Shown here one piece after another: positions 7,393 through 17,019 of a DNA stretch of 64,000 nucleotides. The notes under the pieces were generated by a model. It did no database searches. It saw only the letters and a program-made list of their open reading frames with translations, and had not been told where the DNA came from. The translations under genes were made by a program, and so were the position numbers. Source of the stretch: Rhizobium leguminosarum. GTDB taxonomy: Bacteria; Pseudomonadota; Alphaproteobacteria; Rhizobiales; Rhizobiaceae. The stretch covers positions 558,001-622,000 of the forward strand of contig NZ_CP025012.1 in the NCBI RefSeq assembly GCF_002953715.1, written 5' to 3'. Numbering within the stretch: position 1 is the first letter of the stretch; every line of letters begins with the position of its first letter.

Positions 7393-9291
7393 ATGTCCGA
7401 AGAGAGCCATCCGAACGAAAGCCATATGACGCCGCGAAAGCTGTTCTATCTCGCGCTGGGTTCCGTCGGTGTCGTCTACGGCGATATCGGTACCAGCCCG
7501 CTCTATGCCTTTCGCGAGGCGCTGAAGCCGGTGGCCCATGACGGCGTCACCCGTTTTGAAGTCATCAGCCTGATCTCGCTGATGATCTGGGCGCTGACGA
7601 TCATCGTCACCATCAAATATGTGCTCTTCCTGCTGCGCGCCGACAACGACGGCGAGGGCGGCACGCTGTCGCTGCTTGCCCTGCTGATGAAGACCGCCAA
7701 CGGCCATACCGCCATCCTGATGCTGCTCGGCCTGATGGGTGCGGCTCTCTTCCTCGGCGATGCGATGATCACGCCGGCTCTATCAGTGCTGTCGGCCGTC
7801 GAGGGCCTGAAGCTCGTCACACCCAGCCTCGCGGAATATATCGTGCCGATCTCGGTGGTGATCCTGGCGCTGCTCTTCGTCGTGCAATCGCGCGGCACCG
7901 GCGCCGTCGCGAAGTTCTTCGGCCCGATCACCGCCGTCTGGTTCCTCGTCATGGCCGCCGCCGGCATTTCCCATATCTCGGATGATTACGGCATCCTGGC
8001 CGCCTTCAACCCCTATTATGCCGTCAGCTTCCTGCTGCATGAAGGCTTCTACGGCGTCGTCGTGCTCGGCGCCGTCTTCCTGACGGTGACCGGCGCCGAG
8101 GCGCTCTACGCCGATCTCGGCCATTTCGGCCGCCGCCCGATCCAGTGGGCCTGGTTCCTGCTGGTTTTCCCGGCGCTGACGCTGAACTATCTCGGGCAGG
8201 GCGCCCTCGTTCTCGGCAATCCGGCGACGATGTCCGATCCCTTCTATCTAATGTATCCGAAATGGGCGCTGCTGCCGGTCGTCATCCTGGCGACCGCCGC
8301 GACGATCATCGCCAGCCAGGCTGTGATCACCGGCGCCTTCTCGATGGTGCGCCAGGGCATCAACCTCGGCTTCCTGCCGCGCATGGAAATCCTCTTTACT
8401 TCGGAAACCAATACCGGGCAGATCTTCGTGCCTTCGGTCAATGCCGTGCTATTTATCGGCGTCATCTTCCTGGTCTTGAGTTTCAAGACTTCGGACGCGC
8501 TGGCGACCGCCTATGGCATCTCCGTCACCGGCGCCATGGTCGTCACCTCGATCATGGCCTTCGAATTCGTCCGCGCCCGCTGGAACTGGTCGCTTCCCGT
8601 CGCGGTGATCGCGCTTGCACCGCTGGTCGTGCTCGAAATGATCTTCCTCGGCGCCAACCTTTTGAAGATCCACGACGGCGGCTATATCCCGATCATGATC
8701 GCCACCGCCTTTACCGTCGTCATGTGGACCTGGCGTCGCGGCACAGCGATCCTGATGGAAAAGACCCGCCACACCGATATTCCGCTCGCCTCCTTCGTCA
8801 GCTCGATCGAGCGCAAGAGCGAACATTCGCCGGCCCAGGTCCCGGGCACGGCGATCTTCCTGACCAGCGACCCGGAATCCGCCCCTGCCGCCTTGCTGCA
8901 CAATCTCAAGCACAACCATGTGCTTCACGACCGCAACGTCATCCTGACGATCCGCACGATCAACAAGCCGCGCGTCCCAAGCCACGACCGCTACAGGGTC
9001 GAGCAGATTTCCGAGCGTTTCTCCCGCGTCGAGCTGCTGTTCGGCTTCATGGAATCGCAGAACGTCTCGCAGGCCCTGGCGACGTTGCGCAAGACAGGAC
9101 TGAAGTTCGACATCATGTCGACCTCCTTCTATCTTGGCCGCCGCAAGCTGGTGCCGGACGCCAAGTCCGGCATGCCCTATTGGCAGGACCGGCTCTACAT
9201 CGCCCTCGCCAACGCCGCCGCCAACCCCTCGGATTACTTCCGCCTGCCGGCCAACCGCGTGGTGGAACTGGGCTCGCACGTTATTATTTGA
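7393..9291 (+). CDS. kup: Low-affinity potassium/proton uptake system Kup
   Basis: 632-residue integral membrane K+ transporter of the KUP/HAK family, about 12 membrane segments followed by a C-terminal cytoplasmic region (from about residue 465). The family signature [14 protein letters not shown] is near residue 23. Length matches bacterial Kup (620-640). It is transcribed with corA just upstream, and a large inverted repeat follows the stop. Rhizobia often carry several kup copies, and this sequence alone cannot say which paralogue it is. Confidence 0.95.
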   Translation: MSEESHPNESHMTPRKLFYLALGSVGVVYGDIGTSPLYAFREALKPVAHDGVTRFEVISLISLMIWALTIIVTIKYVLFLLRADNDGEGGTLSLLALLMKTANGHTAILMLLGLMGAALFLGDAMITPALSVLSAVEGLKLVTPSLAEYIVPISVVILALLFVVQSRGTGAVAKFFGPITAVWFLVMAAAGISHISDDYGILAAFNPYYAVSFLLHEGFYGVVVLGAVFLTVTGAEALYADLGHFGRRPIQWAWFLLVFPALTLNYLGQGALVLGNPATMSDPFYLMYPKWALLPVVILATAATIIASQAVITGAFSMVRQGINLGFLPRMEILFTSETNTGQIFVPSVNAVLFIGVIFLVLSFKTSDALATAYGISVTGAMVVTSIMAFEFVRARWNWSLPVAVIALAPLVVLEMIFLGANLLKIHDGGYIPIMIATAFTVVMWTWRRGTAILMEKTRHTDIPLASFVSSIERKSEHSPAQVPGTAIFLTSDPESAPAALLHNLKHNHVLHDRNVILTIRTINKPRVPSHDRYRVEQISERFSRVELLFGFMESQNVSQALATLRKTGLKFDIMSTSFYLGRRKLVPDAKSGMPYWQDRLYIALANAAANPSDYFRLPANRVVELGSHVII

Positions 9292-9306
9292 TGAGAGGGG
9301 CAAAGA

Positions 9307-9441
9307 CCCCGCCCCAAACCCCTCCCCACAAGGGGGAGGGGCTTAACCTGTTGCGCCGTCTGCCAGCTTTTCGACATTTCAGAATAAGCGAGGCGGTGCC
9401 GCGCTGAGCCCCTCCCCCTTGTGGGGAGGGTTGGGGAGGGG
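9307..9441. repeat. Inverted-repeat element downstream of kup
   Basis: Arms of about 36 bp (9307-9345 and 9406-9441), rich in CCCCTCCCCACAAGGGGG, flank about 60 bp. Each arm also contains its own small palindrome. It is typical of miniature intergenic repeats and, as RNA, would form a very stable hairpin after kup. Confidence 0.7.
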
Positions 9442-9569
9442 CCTTTCACAAGGCTGCGACACACCTCATCCCACGAAATTATCCACCACATTAGAATATC
9501 CAAGAATTCTCACGGTCACATTCCGGCACGGCCTGTTAACCGGACGTCAAGGTTAATGCGAGATTTTCA

Positions 9570-10799
9570 ATGGAATGTTCCCGCGTTCCATGCCCGGAGT
9601 CCGTGTTGCGTCGAAAGAGCCCTTCCCGTAGCAAGCTGCGTCTCATTCCCGAGAATTGGGTGTCGCCCGTAATCTTCGGTCTTGCCGGCTGGCTGATTTT
9701 CCCGAGCGTCGCATCTCATGCCGATCTGGCCGCCATGCTCGCCGGCCTCGATCATGAGGGTGAGAACTGGCGCATGGTGCTGACCAATTCGCCGGCCGGC
9801 TCTATCCACCAGGCCGAACTCGCCTTCGCCGAGCCGATGGTGACGGGTTCGATCTCCGCCGGTGCCGGCATGGTGCTGCCCGATGGCCGCAAGGTCGCTT
9901 TTACCGCCAAGGACAAGGGCACTGCCAAGGATAGGGGCCACGAGGACACGCCGGACGAGGATCGCGTCAATCGCAGCACCAAGAAGGGCCGCGTCGTCGC
10001 CGTCGAGAAGATGCAGCCGCCGAAGGACTTTTCCGCCGGCTCGATCCTCGAGCGCACCAAGATGCTCTTCACCCCGAGCTTCGATCTCAAGGACAGGTCG
10101 GCCTTCGTCAAGCCGAAGATCCAGGGCAAGGAAATCCAGATCGCCACATCTTTCTATAAGACGCAGCCTGTTGTGACCGATAATGGCGTGCCGGCAATGC
10201 TCGCAAGCCTCGTCACCAGCAACAAGGCCGATGTGCTGGCCACGGCCTATGCACCGGCAGCACCTGACTATGCCCGCCAATCGCCCTTCGATTCGATCCT
10301 GGCCGAACAGGACAGCGGCCGCTTCGTTCCGCAGATCGGCCCGCGCGATCATGCCTGGGCCGCGAGTGTGCTGGCGCCGAGCGTCTTTTCCGCCCGCGAA
10401 CAGCAGTGCCTTGCCTCCGGCATCTATTTCGAGGCGCGGGGAGAATCGGTGAAGGGCCAGGCGGCCGTCGCCCAGGTCATCCTCAACCGCGTCCGCAATC
10501 CTTCCTATCCCAAGACCATCTGCGGCGTCGTCTACCAGAACGAGGATTGGCGCAACCGCTGCCAGTTTTCCTTCGCCTGCGACAGCATCAAGGACAGAGT
10601 GAACTCGGAATATCACTGGCGAGTCGCCCGCGATGTGGCGATGGCCGTGACATCAGGCAAGATCTGGCTGCCGCAGGTGGGCTCGGCGACGCATTACCAT
10701 GCCGTCTATGTCAGACCGAAATGGGCAAAGACCATGGAAAAGGTCGGCCGCATTGGTCTTCATGTCTTCTATCGCACCTATGGCGGCGGCTGGAGTTGA
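9570..10799 (+). CDS. SleB-like cell wall hydrolase (Hydrolase_2 family)
   Basis: Up to 409 residues. A membrane anchor or signal segment (GLAGWLIFPSVASHA) is near residues 37-50, followed by a long variable periplasmic region. The C-terminal SleB/Hydrolase_2 domain (about 285-409) has the hallmark YFEARGES, VAQVILNRV and CQFSFACD stretches. The family is expected to cleave peptidoglycan as lytic enzymes. The ATG at 9570 has no good ribosome site. A GTG at 9603 or TTG at 9606, behind CGGAG, may be the true start and would remove 11-12 unlikely residues. It lies alone between two inverted-repeat elements. Confidence 0.85.
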   Translation: MECSRVPCPESVLRRKSPSRSKLRLIPENWVSPVIFGLAGWLIFPSVASHADLAAMLAGLDHEGENWRMVLTNSPAGSIHQAELAFAEPMVTGSISAGAGMVLPDGRKVAFTAKDKGTAKDRGHEDTPDEDRVNRSTKKGRVVAVEKMQPPKDFSAGSILERTKMLFTPSFDLKDRSAFVKPKIQGKEIQIATSFYKTQPVVTDNGVPAMLASLVTSNKADVLATAYAPAAPDYARQSPFDSILAEQDSGRFVPQIGPRDHAWAASVLAPSVFSAREQQCLASGIYFEARGESVKGQAAVAQVILNRVRNPSYPKTICGVVYQNEDWRNRCQFSFACDSIKDRVNSEYHWRVARDVAMAVTSGKIWLPQVGSATHYHAVYVRPKWAKTMEKVGRIGLHVFYRTYGGGWS

Positions 10800-10889
10800 G
10801 ATAAATCGCTGGGGCAAGCCGATTTCCGGCCCGGAAAAGCGGATTCTTTCCGTCGAATTTGCGCGATCGACCCAGAGTCGATTTATCTC
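10798..10889. repeat. Inverted repeat spanning the end of the hydrolase gene
   Basis: Perfect 11-bp arms GAGATAAATCG (10798-10808) and CGATTTATCTC (10879-10889) enclose about 70 bp that also contain TTTCCGGCCCGGAAA. The left arm overlaps the hydrolase stop codon. It may serve as a transcript end before the atp operon or be a small repeat element. Confidence 0.55.
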
Positions 10890-11070
10890 TTTGATTTGAT
10901 GGAATTATTTTCTCGCTGGACAGAAGCTGTCTACGCCTTGACTATGCTAATCCCTAAAACTATGTTGCGCGCGACTTCAGAACGGGCCGGAAGGGTCTCA
11001 ACCTTCGCGTCCGGGGTCCGAATGACCGGGGTAGCGGGAGTGCGGGCGACGGACAGGCGAGGAGAGATCC

Positions 11071-11409
11071 ATGGCGGACGACCGCGAGGAAAGTCTTGAA
11101 AAGCGCCGTGCGCAATTGGGAGCGAAACTCGCGACCAAGCGCGTCGAGACGGGAGAGGACGAGGCTAGGGAAGCCCGCGCCGAGGTAAGCCGCAAAGGTT
11201 ATGCCCAGGCGATGAAGCTTTCCAGCGAGTTCATTTCCGCAATCGTCGTCGGTGCTCTGCTTGGCTATGTCCTCGACCGTTTTGTTGGCACGGCGCCTTG
11301 GGGTTTGATTGTTCTTCTGCTTCTCGGATTTTGTGCCGGCGTTCTGAACGTGTTGCGTTCTGCGGGGGTGGTGGCCCATCCCCTGGACGACAAGGACGAC
11401 AAGAAATAA
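11071..11409 (+). CDS. atpI: ATP synthase protein I
   Basis: 112-residue small membrane protein, assembly factor for the F0 c-ring and possible Mg2+ handling. A charged N-terminus (1-50) precedes two membrane helices (about 54-72 and 78-98). It is first gene of the F0 operon with a good ribosome site (GGAGAGA before the ATG). The preceding 180 bases presumably hold the operon promoter. Confidence 0.9.
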   Translation: MADDREESLEKRRAQLGAKLATKRVETGEDEAREARAEVSRKGYAQAMKLSSEFISAIVVGALLGYVLDRFVGTAPWGLIVLLLLGFCAGVLNVLRSAGVVAHPLDDKDDKK

Positions 11410-11451
11410 GGACCGGTTCCGGTCCAGTGCAATGACCCCGCGTCCTGCGGG
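11410..11451 (+). other. Two hairpins in the atpI-atpB gap
   Basis: GGACCGG-TT-CCGGTCC at 11410-11425 and CCCGC-GTCCT-GCGGG at 11437-11451 lie between atpI and atpB without a T-run. They may act as mRNA processing or stability elements that set relative expression of atpI and the later genes. Confidence 0.5.
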
Positions 11452-11471
11452 CCAAAGAGAGAGAACAAGCG

Positions 11472-12224
11472 GTGTCTAACGATCCGACTCATCAGTTCCT
11501 GATCCAGAAGATTGTGCCGATCGAAATCGGCGGAATTGATTTTTCGTTCACCAATGCATCGCTTTTCATGGCCGCTTCGGCTGCCGTTGCCGTAGGCTTC
11601 CTCTATTTCGCGACCTCGAACCGCGCCATCGTGCCGGGCCGTTCGCAGTCGGTCGCGGAAATGTCCTATGAATTCATCGCCAACATGCTGAAGGAAGGCG
11701 CGGGCAAGCAGGGAATGAAGTTCTTCCCGCTGGTCTTTTCGCTCTTCACCTTCGTTCTGACGGCGAACCTGCTCGGTATGTTCCCGTATTTCTTCACCGT
11801 CACCAGCCAGATCATCGTCACTTTCGCGCTCGCGCTCTTGGTTATCGGCACGGTTCTCGTCTACGGTTTCTACAAGCACGGTTTCCACTTCCTGAAGGTC
11901 TTCGTGCCCTCGGGGGTGCCTGGCGCTCTGCTGCCGCTGGTCGTCTTGATCGAAATGATCTCCTTCCTCTCTCGTCCGATTTCACTCTCTGTTCGTCTTT
12001 TTGCGAACATGCTCGCCGGTCACATCACGCTGAAGGTGTTCGCAGGCTTCGTCGCCTCGCTCGGAGCCCTCGGTGCTGTCGGTGTCGGTGGCGCCGTTCT
12101 TCCCCTCATCATGACCGTCGCCCTGACCGGTCTCGAGTTCCTCGTCGCCTTCCTTCAGGCTTATGTCTTTGCGGTACTGACTTGCATGTACCTCAACGAC
12201 GCAATCCATCCGGGCGGGCACTAA
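11472..12224 (+). CDS. atpB: F0F1 ATP synthase subunit a
   Basis: 250-residue inner-membrane subunit a that forms the proton half-channels against the c-ring. Conserved helices are clear, including [14 protein letters not shown], which contains the essential arginine. Translation starts at GTG 11472 behind an AGAGAGAG ribosome site. It is the second gene of the F0 cluster. Length is normal. Confidence 0.96.
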   Translation: MSNDPTHQFLIQKIVPIEIGGIDFSFTNASLFMAASAAVAVGFLYFATSNRAIVPGRSQSVAEMSYEFIANMLKEGAGKQGMKFFPLVFSLFTFVLTANLLGMFPYFFTVTSQIIVTFALALLVIGTVLVYGFYKHGFHFLKVFVPSGVPGALLPLVVLIEMISFLSRPISLSVRLFANMLAGHITLKVFAGFVASLGALGAVGVGGAVLPLIMTVALTGLEFLVAFLQAYVFAVLTCMYLNDAIHPGGH

Positions 12225-12291
12225 GGATAACGACATCGACGTCAAAGGGCGTCAGTCATTCGCCGCAACAACCATTTCAAAGGAGTTCAAC

Positions 12292-12519
12292 ATGGAAGCG
12301 GAAGCAGCAAAGTACATCGGTGCAGGCCTGGCTTGCTTTGGTATGGCCGGTACGGCTCTCGGCCTCGGCAATATTTTCGGCAGCTACCTCTCCGGCGCAC
12401 TGCGCAATCCGTCTGCCGCTGACAGCCAGTTCGGCCGTCTGGTATTCGGCTTCGCCGTTACGGAAGCTCTGGGCATCTTCTCGCTGCTCGTCGCTCTCCT
12501 CCTCCTCTTCGCCGTCTGA
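12292..12519 (+). CDS. atpE: F0F1 ATP synthase subunit c
   Basis: 75-residue proteolipid that forms the rotating c-ring. It has two membrane helices joined by the RNPSA loop (38-42), with the proton-carrying carboxylate E58 in TEALGIF. The strong ribosome site AAAGGAG and the hairpin just downstream fit the need for many more c subunits than other subunits. Confidence 0.97.
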   Translation: MEAEAAKYIGAGLACFGMAGTALGLGNIFGSYLSGALRNPSAADSQFGRLVFGFAVTEALGIFSLLVALLLLFAV

Positions 12520-12534
12520 TATCGGCGAATAGAT

Positions 12535-12566
12535 GGATCACGGCCTGCGACCGCAAGCCGTGATCC
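12535..12566 (+). terminator. Hairpin after atpE, possible partial terminator or mRNA stabiliser
   Basis: Perfect 10-bp stem GGATCACGGC/GCCGTGATCC with a 12-nt loop, followed by TTTG, 15 bases after the atpE stop. It could protect the atpE message or partly end transcription before atpF'. Confidence 0.55.
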
Positions 12567-12596
12567 TTTGCATTTGCAGTCCACCTGGAGGTGAGC

Positions 12597-13220
12597 ATGT
12601 TTTTTGTGACCCCGGCTTACGCTGAGGAAGCACCGGCGGCAGCGACGGGTACGGATGCGCACGCCGCTCCGGCCGCAGGCGAGGTCCATACCGAGACTGG
12701 TGTTGCCGAAGGCGAACACGCCCGCGGCCCTTTCCCGCCTTTCGATTCGACGACCTTCGCGTCCCAGCTGCTCTGGCTGGTGATCACGTTCGGCGTCTTC
12801 TATTTGCTCATGCAAAAGGTCATCGCGCCGCGCATCGGGGCCATCCTCGATCAGCGTCACACGCGCATCTCCCAGGATCTGGAAGAAGCAGGCCGCCTGA
12901 AGGCGGAAGCCGACGCCGCCGTCCAGACCTATGAAGGTGAACTGGCCGCTGCCCGCGCCAAATCCAACGCGATCGGCTCCGCCGCACGCGACGCCGCCAA
13001 GGCCAAGGCCGAAGAGGATCGTCGCGCTGTCGAGGCAAGCCTGTCGGAAAAGATCAAGGCTGCCGAGCTTCGCATCGGCGAGATCAAGGCCAAGGCCTTC
13101 GCCGACGTCGGCACCATTGCCGAGGAAACGGCGGCTGCCGTGGTCGATCAGCTGATCGGCGGCACCGTCGCCAAGGCCGATGTCGCCGCCGCCGTCGCGG
13201 CTGCCAAGAAGGAGGCTTGA
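12597..13220 (+). CDS. atpF2: F0F1 ATP synthase subunit b' (b2)
   Basis: 207-residue peripheral-stalk subunit of the b' type found in alphaproteobacteria and phototrophs. An Ala/Glu-rich N-terminal extension (1-45) precedes one membrane helix (about 58-76) and a long charged coiled coil. The ATG at 12597 is chosen because GGAGGTG precedes it by the right distance; a GTG two codons earlier overlaps that ribosome site. Its partner b subunit follows three bases downstream. Confidence 0.93.
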   Translation: MFFVTPAYAEEAPAAATGTDAHAAPAAGEVHTETGVAEGEHARGPFPPFDSTTFASQLLWLVITFGVFYLLMQKVIAPRIGAILDQRHTRISQDLEEAGRLKAEADAAVQTYEGELAAARAKSNAIGSAARDAAKAKAEEDRRAVEASLSEKIKAAELRIGEIKAKAFADVGTIAEETAAAVVDQLIGGTVAKADVAAAVAAAKKEA

Positions 13221-13223
13221 TCG

Positions 13224-13712
13224 ATGGAATTCTTTGACGCGACTTTCTTCGCCTTTGTCGGCCTCGTCCTCTTCCTGGCGCTGGTCGTTTACCTGAAGGT
13301 TCCGGGCATGATGGCACGGTCGCTCGACGACCGCGCCGACCAGATCCGCAACGAATTGGCCGAAGCCAAGCGCCTGCGCGAAGAGGCCCAGCACCTGCTC
13401 GCCGAATACCAGCGCAAGCGCAAGGAAGCGGAAGCCGAAGCGGCCCACATCGTTGCCGCCGCCGAACGCGAAGCTGAAATGTTGACTGCCGAAGCGAAGA
13501 AGAAGACGGAAGAATTCGTCGCCAACCGCACGGCGCTCTCCGAGCAGAAGATCAAGCAGGCCGAGGTCGAGGCGATGAAGGCGGTGCGTTCCGCCGCTGT
13601 CGATCTCGCAATCGCGGCCGCTGAAACCGTGCTTGCCAAGCAGGCCGACGCCAAGGTCCAGTCCGAGCTCTTCGGCAATGCCGTCGGCCAGGTCAAGACG
13701 CGGCTGAACTGA
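13224..13712 (+). CDS. atpF: F0F1 ATP synthase subunit b (b1)
   Basis: 162-residue peripheral-stalk subunit: an N-terminal membrane helix (about 7-27), then an Ala/Glu/Lys coiled coil that dimerises with b' and binds F1. The ribosome site AAGGAGG is within the end of the b' gene. It is last gene of the F0 operon, closed by a strong terminator. F1 genes (delta, alpha, gamma, beta, epsilon) are not in this window, as expected for alphaproteobacteria. Confidence 0.94.
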   Translation: MEFFDATFFAFVGLVLFLALVVYLKVPGMMARSLDDRADQIRNELAEAKRLREEAQHLLAEYQRKRKEAEAEAAHIVAAAEREAEMLTAEAKKKTEEFVANRTALSEQKIKQAEVEAMKAVRSAAVDLAIAAAETVLAKQADAKVQSELFGNAVGQVKTRLN

Positions 13713-13736
13713 GCGGTTTCGAAAAAGATTGAGAGG

Positions 13737-13767
13737 AAAGGCCGGGCATGTCCCGGCCTTTTCTTTT
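13737..13767 (+). terminator. Rho-independent terminator of the F0 ATP synthase operon
   Basis: Perfect 10-bp stem AAAGGCCGGG/CCCGGCCTTT with a CATGT loop, followed by TCTTTTG, 25 bases after the atpF stop. Confidence 0.9.
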
Positions 13768-13866
13768 GTTGATTGCCCGGTCTCGTACCGAGGATCTGCT
13801 GCAGATAAACCGACTGCAGATATTCGGGCAAACCCACTGCGGTCCGGTGCTCTCACCCGGCGCCAG

Positions 13867-14007
13867 CCCCTCATCCGGCTGCCGCCACCTTCTCCCGGCA
13901 GGCGGGGAGAAGGGATATGCCGCGGGGCTTCTCGGTCCCCGGCCTACCTCTCGCAGGGCACGTCCCCTCGCCCCGTTTACGGGGAGAGGGTTAGGGCGAG
14001 GGGCTGC
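13867..14007. repeat. Mosaic intergenic repeat (RIME-like), copy 1
   Basis: About 140 bp starting CCCCTCATCCGGCTGCCGCC and ending near GAGGGGCTGC, with internal TTCTCCCGGCAGGCGGGGAGAA and CCCCGTTTACGGGG palindromes. Related copies are at 25748-25922 and, inverted, 50713-50850. It resembles the RIME family of Rhizobium. The rest of the gap between atpF and rnhB holds nothing else. Confidence 0.8.
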
Positions 14008-14070
14008 TTTCGGGGTGAAACCGGACAGCATTGGGACAAGCTCGGGCATATCCCGGACTTTTTGAATAAT

Positions 14071-14760
14071 CTATTCGGAAAGCAGCTCGTCCGTCTCAGG
14101 ACCATCCTCGGTCTTTCGCAACGGTCTGAAGCTCATCCGGTGCAGGGAACAGGGGCCGTGCCTCTCGATGCCGGCGCGGTGCTGCGCCGTGCCATAGCCC
14201 ACATGTGCGGCAAAGCCGTAATCCGGAAATACATTATGCGCCCGTGCCATCATCCGGTCGCGCGTCACCTTGGCGACGATCGAGGCGGCGGCGATCGAGA
14301 CCGAGCGGGCATCACCCTTGACCACCGCCTGTCCGGGGCAATCGAGGCCGGGCGGCACGTCGAGCCCGTCGGTCAGCACATAGCTTGCCGGAATGGCGAG
14401 GCTGCAGATTGCCCGGCGCATGGCGTCGAGGCTCGCCTTGCGAATGTCAGTCTCGTCGATGCGCGTCGAGCTGGAGGAGGCGATGGAGACGGTCGCAGTC
14501 GCCAGAATCTGCACGAACAATTCCTCGCGCCGTTGCGCCGAAAGCTGCTTGGAATCGTTGAGACCCTCAGGGATGCGCCGGGGATCGAGGATGACGGCAG
14601 CAGCAACGACGGGTCCCGCCAGCGGCCCGCGGCCCGCCTCGTCGGCGCCGGCGACCGGCCAGTGACCGGCCTTGCGGGCTTTGAGTTCCAGTCGAAAATC
14701 CGGCACGAGCGGAACCGTGTCGAAAAGCAGGGGAGAATCGGGTGGCGTGCGAGGTTTCAT
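14071..14760 (-). CDS. rnhB: Ribonuclease HII
   Basis: 229-residue enzyme that cleaves RNA in RNA:DNA hybrids and removes misincorporated ribonucleotides. The catalytic [12 protein letters not shown] motif lies near residue 36, the later acidic residues are in LTDGLDVP, and [13 protein letters not shown] is conserved. The frame continues upstream, but the start is set at ATG 14760 (MKPRTPPD), giving a normal family length. It is transcribed leftwards and convergent with the atp operon. Confidence 0.94.
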   Translation of the reverse strand: MKPRTPPDSPLLFDTVPLVPDFRLELKARKAGHWPVAGADEAGRGPLAGPVVAAAVILDPRRIPEGLNDSKQLSAQRREELFVQILATATVSIASSSSTRIDETDIRKASLDAMRRAICSLAIPASYVLTDGLDVPPGLDCPGQAVVKGDARSVSIAAASIVAKVTRDRMMARAHNVFPDYGFAAHVGYGTAQHRAGIERHGPCSLHRMSFRPLRKTEDGPETDELLSE

Positions 14761-14924
14761 GCGGCTGAACCTCGCACGCCAACCCGATTTCCCGCAAGTC
14801 CCCGGATCAGGGCGGCGGCCGGGGACGCTCCGGCGGATGGTGGCGGTCAGGGCCATCCGCGGGAATTGCGCTCGGGACTCGAAAACAGGGCGGTTTTGTC
14901 GAGAAGCCGATGCGCAAGCTAGAA

Positions 14925-15050
14925 GCAATTCCAGGAAAAGTGTGGCGCGGTATTCCGTCCGGAATTGCGTAACAGGTTAGAGCTAGTTCCAGGAAAAGTG
15001 TGGCGCGGTTTTCCCCAGGCAAAGCGCGAAGCGATTTTGCTGGAATTGCG
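14925..15050. repeat. Two adjacent copies of a GCAATTCC...GGAATTGC palindromic repeat
   Basis: Copy A at 14925-14968 has arms GCAATTCC/GGAATTGC. Copy B at 14983-15050 starts CTAGTTCC and ends GGAATTGCG. Both share the core CAGGAAAAGTGTGGCGCGGT. A third copy, inverted, is at 23074-23117 and a half copy starts near 50674. They fill most of the 302-bp gap between rnhB and the radical-SAM gene, in which no gene is seen. Confidence 0.8.
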
Positions 15051-15062
15051 TAAAAACAAATA

Positions 15063-16220
15063 TTAGAGCAGCGACAGCTGCACGCCGCTGCCATCGGGCG
15101 GCACGAACAGATCGTCGCGCAGCGGCATGCTGCGTCGCGTCAGGCCGAAACGCCGGGCTGCCATTTCAAAGCGCCGGGCGATCTGCCAGGCATAGGGACC
15201 GGCGCCCTTCATGCGCTTGCCGAATTCGGCATCATAATCCTTGCCGCCGCGCATCGAACGCACCAGCGACATCACATGCCGGTAACGATCAGGGTAATGC
15301 TGCAGCAGCCAGTCGCGAAACAGCGGGCTGACCTCGAGCGGCAGCCTGAGGATGACATAGCTCGCCTCGACGGCGCCAGCAGCCTTTGCCGATTCGAGGA
15401 TGCGCTCCAGCTCGTGGTCGTTCAGCGCCGGGATGAGCGGAGCGGCCATCACAGCCGTCTGGATGCCCGCTTCAGCCAGGGTGTGGATCGTCTCCAGCCG
15501 CCGCGGCGGCGTGGCGGCACGCGGCTCCATCGTCCGGGCAAGCTTGCGATCCAGCGTGGTCACCGAGATGCCGACGCGCACCAGGTTCTTAGCTGCCATC
15601 TCCTGCAGAATGTCGAGATCACGCAGGATCATCGCCGACTTGGTGACGATCGATACCGGATGGTTCGCCTTGTTCAACACCTCGAGAATGCCGCGCATGA
15701 TGCGCCATTCCTTCTCGATCGGCTGATAGGGATCGGTATTGGTGCCGATCGCGATCACCCGCACCTTGTAGCCGGGCTTGGCGAGTTCCCGCTCCAGGAG
15801 TTTTGCTGCATGGGGCTTGGCAAAAAGCTTCGTCTCGAAATCGAGCCCTGCAGAAAGCCCCATATAGGCGTGTGTCGGCCGGGCGAAACAATAGATGCAG
15901 CCGTGCTCGCAACCGCGATAGGGATTGATCGAGCGGTCGAAGGGAATGTCCGGCGATTCGTTGCGGGTGATTGCCGTGCGCGGCTTCTCGACCTGCACTT
16001 CGGTCTTGAAGGGCGGCAGCTCTTCCCACGTCTGCCAGCCATCGTCGACGGTCTCCCGCTGCAACGCCTCGAACCGACCTGTCGGGTTCAGTCCCGCCCC
16101 ACGTCCACGCCGCCGATCGACCTCGACTCTCAGACCGGAGGAAACGATCATCGCATCGGCAATATCTGCCGTATTGGCAGGCGCGAATGCGGCCTGCCCT
16201 GCCAGGGACTGCTCTCTCAT
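15063..16220 (-). CDS. PA0069-family radical SAM protein
   Basis: 385 residues. The radical SAM cluster motif is in YRGCEHGCIYCFARPTHAY (CxxxCxxC near residue 105-113). The family is widespread but its reaction is unknown; it is related to SplB-like and Rv2578c-type proteins. The start is set at ATG 16220 behind GGGAG; 29 upstream residues in the open frame are not family-like. It is alone on the minus strand and ends in the repeat pair at 14925-15050. Confidence 0.88.
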   Translation of the reverse strand: MREQSLAGQAAFAPANTADIADAMIVSSGLRVEVDRRRGRGAGLNPTGRFEALQRETVDDGWQTWEELPPFKTEVQVEKPRTAITRNESPDIPFDRSINPYRGCEHGCIYCFARPTHAYMGLSAGLDFETKLFAKPHAAKLLERELAKPGYKVRVIAIGTNTDPYQPIEKEWRIMRGILEVLNKANHPVSIVTKSAMILRDLDILQEMAAKNLVRVGISVTTLDRKLARTMEPRAATPPRRLETIHTLAEAGIQTAVMAAPLIPALNDHELERILESAKAAGAVEASYVILRLPLEVSPLFRDWLLQHYPDRYRHVMSLVRSMRGGKDYDAEFGKRMKGAGPYAWQIARRFEMAARRFGLTRRSMPLRDDLFVPPDGSGVQLSLL

Positions 16221-16359
16221 CGGATTCTCCCGTGGCGGAAAGCCATCGCTTCCGCCCGTTTTGCTGATTAAATTCCTATCCGCAAAACGAGAACAATGCA
16301 AGAACAAAATGAGGAAAACGGTGCTGGCAAAAATTTGTGCGGCGCATTATAAATGGTCA

Positions 16360-16878
16360 ATGTTGACGGTTGTTCTCGAATGTCAGGATCAGGAATCTGA
16401 GCTGGCGCAGACCTTATCGGTATTGGTGGCAGGCGCGGTGGAGGGGCTGGTGAGCGATGTGGTCGTGCTCGATCACGGCTCGCGCGATGGCACCTCGCGG
16501 GTGGCCGATGCCGCCGGCTGCCGCTTCCATTCGCAATGGGATATCAAGGACATCGTCCGCTCCGCCCGCGGCGAATGGCTGCTCTTCGTCGAGCCGGGCG
16601 CGAGACCTCAGGCGGGCTGGATCGATGAGATTGCCGAATATGTGGCGCTGAACAAGCTGCCGGCGCGCTTCACCGCTTCGCGTGGCTATAGGCGCCCGTT
16701 CTTCCAGCGTGTCGGCCGAGCTGTGCCGCCGCTGGAACTTGGCTTTCTCCTGCCGAAGAAGCAGGCGCTCGCCATCGCCAAAAGCGGCATGCGGCTTACC
16801 GAATTCGTCAAGGGCCAGAAGCCGCGCAAGCTCGCGAGCGAACTCATTCCGTCCTGGGTTGCCCGCGCTGCGCGATAG
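16360..16878 (+). CDS. Short glycosyltransferase family 2-like protein
   Basis: 172 residues, about half a usual GT2 enzyme. The N-terminus is GT2-like (MLTVVLECQDQ ... VVVLDHGSRDGT), but the place where GT2 enzymes have a DxD metal-binding acidic pair reads LFVEPGARP. Catalytic activity is therefore uncertain, and the protein may be a non-enzymatic or donor-binding relative. An alternative start at 16309 would add 17 residues. It is divergent from the radical-SAM gene. Confidence 0.75.
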   Translation: MLTVVLECQDQESELAQTLSVLVAGAVEGLVSDVVVLDHGSRDGTSRVADAAGCRFHSQWDIKDIVRSARGEWLLFVEPGARPQAGWIDEIAEYVALNKLPARFTASRGYRRPFFQRVGRAVPPLELGFLLPKKQALAIAKSGMRLTEFVKGQKPRKLASELIPSWVARAAR

Positions 16879-17019
16879 GTATCGCAACCCTCTCCATGAG
16901 CAAAAGATGGCGCCCAATAGGATTTCGCGCTATAATTCAAACATGGCGCCGTCGAAGCGCCTCGCTTCGCAACGGAATGGCCATGGAATGCCGGTGAACG
17001 GCAGAACAGGTCAGCGAAA

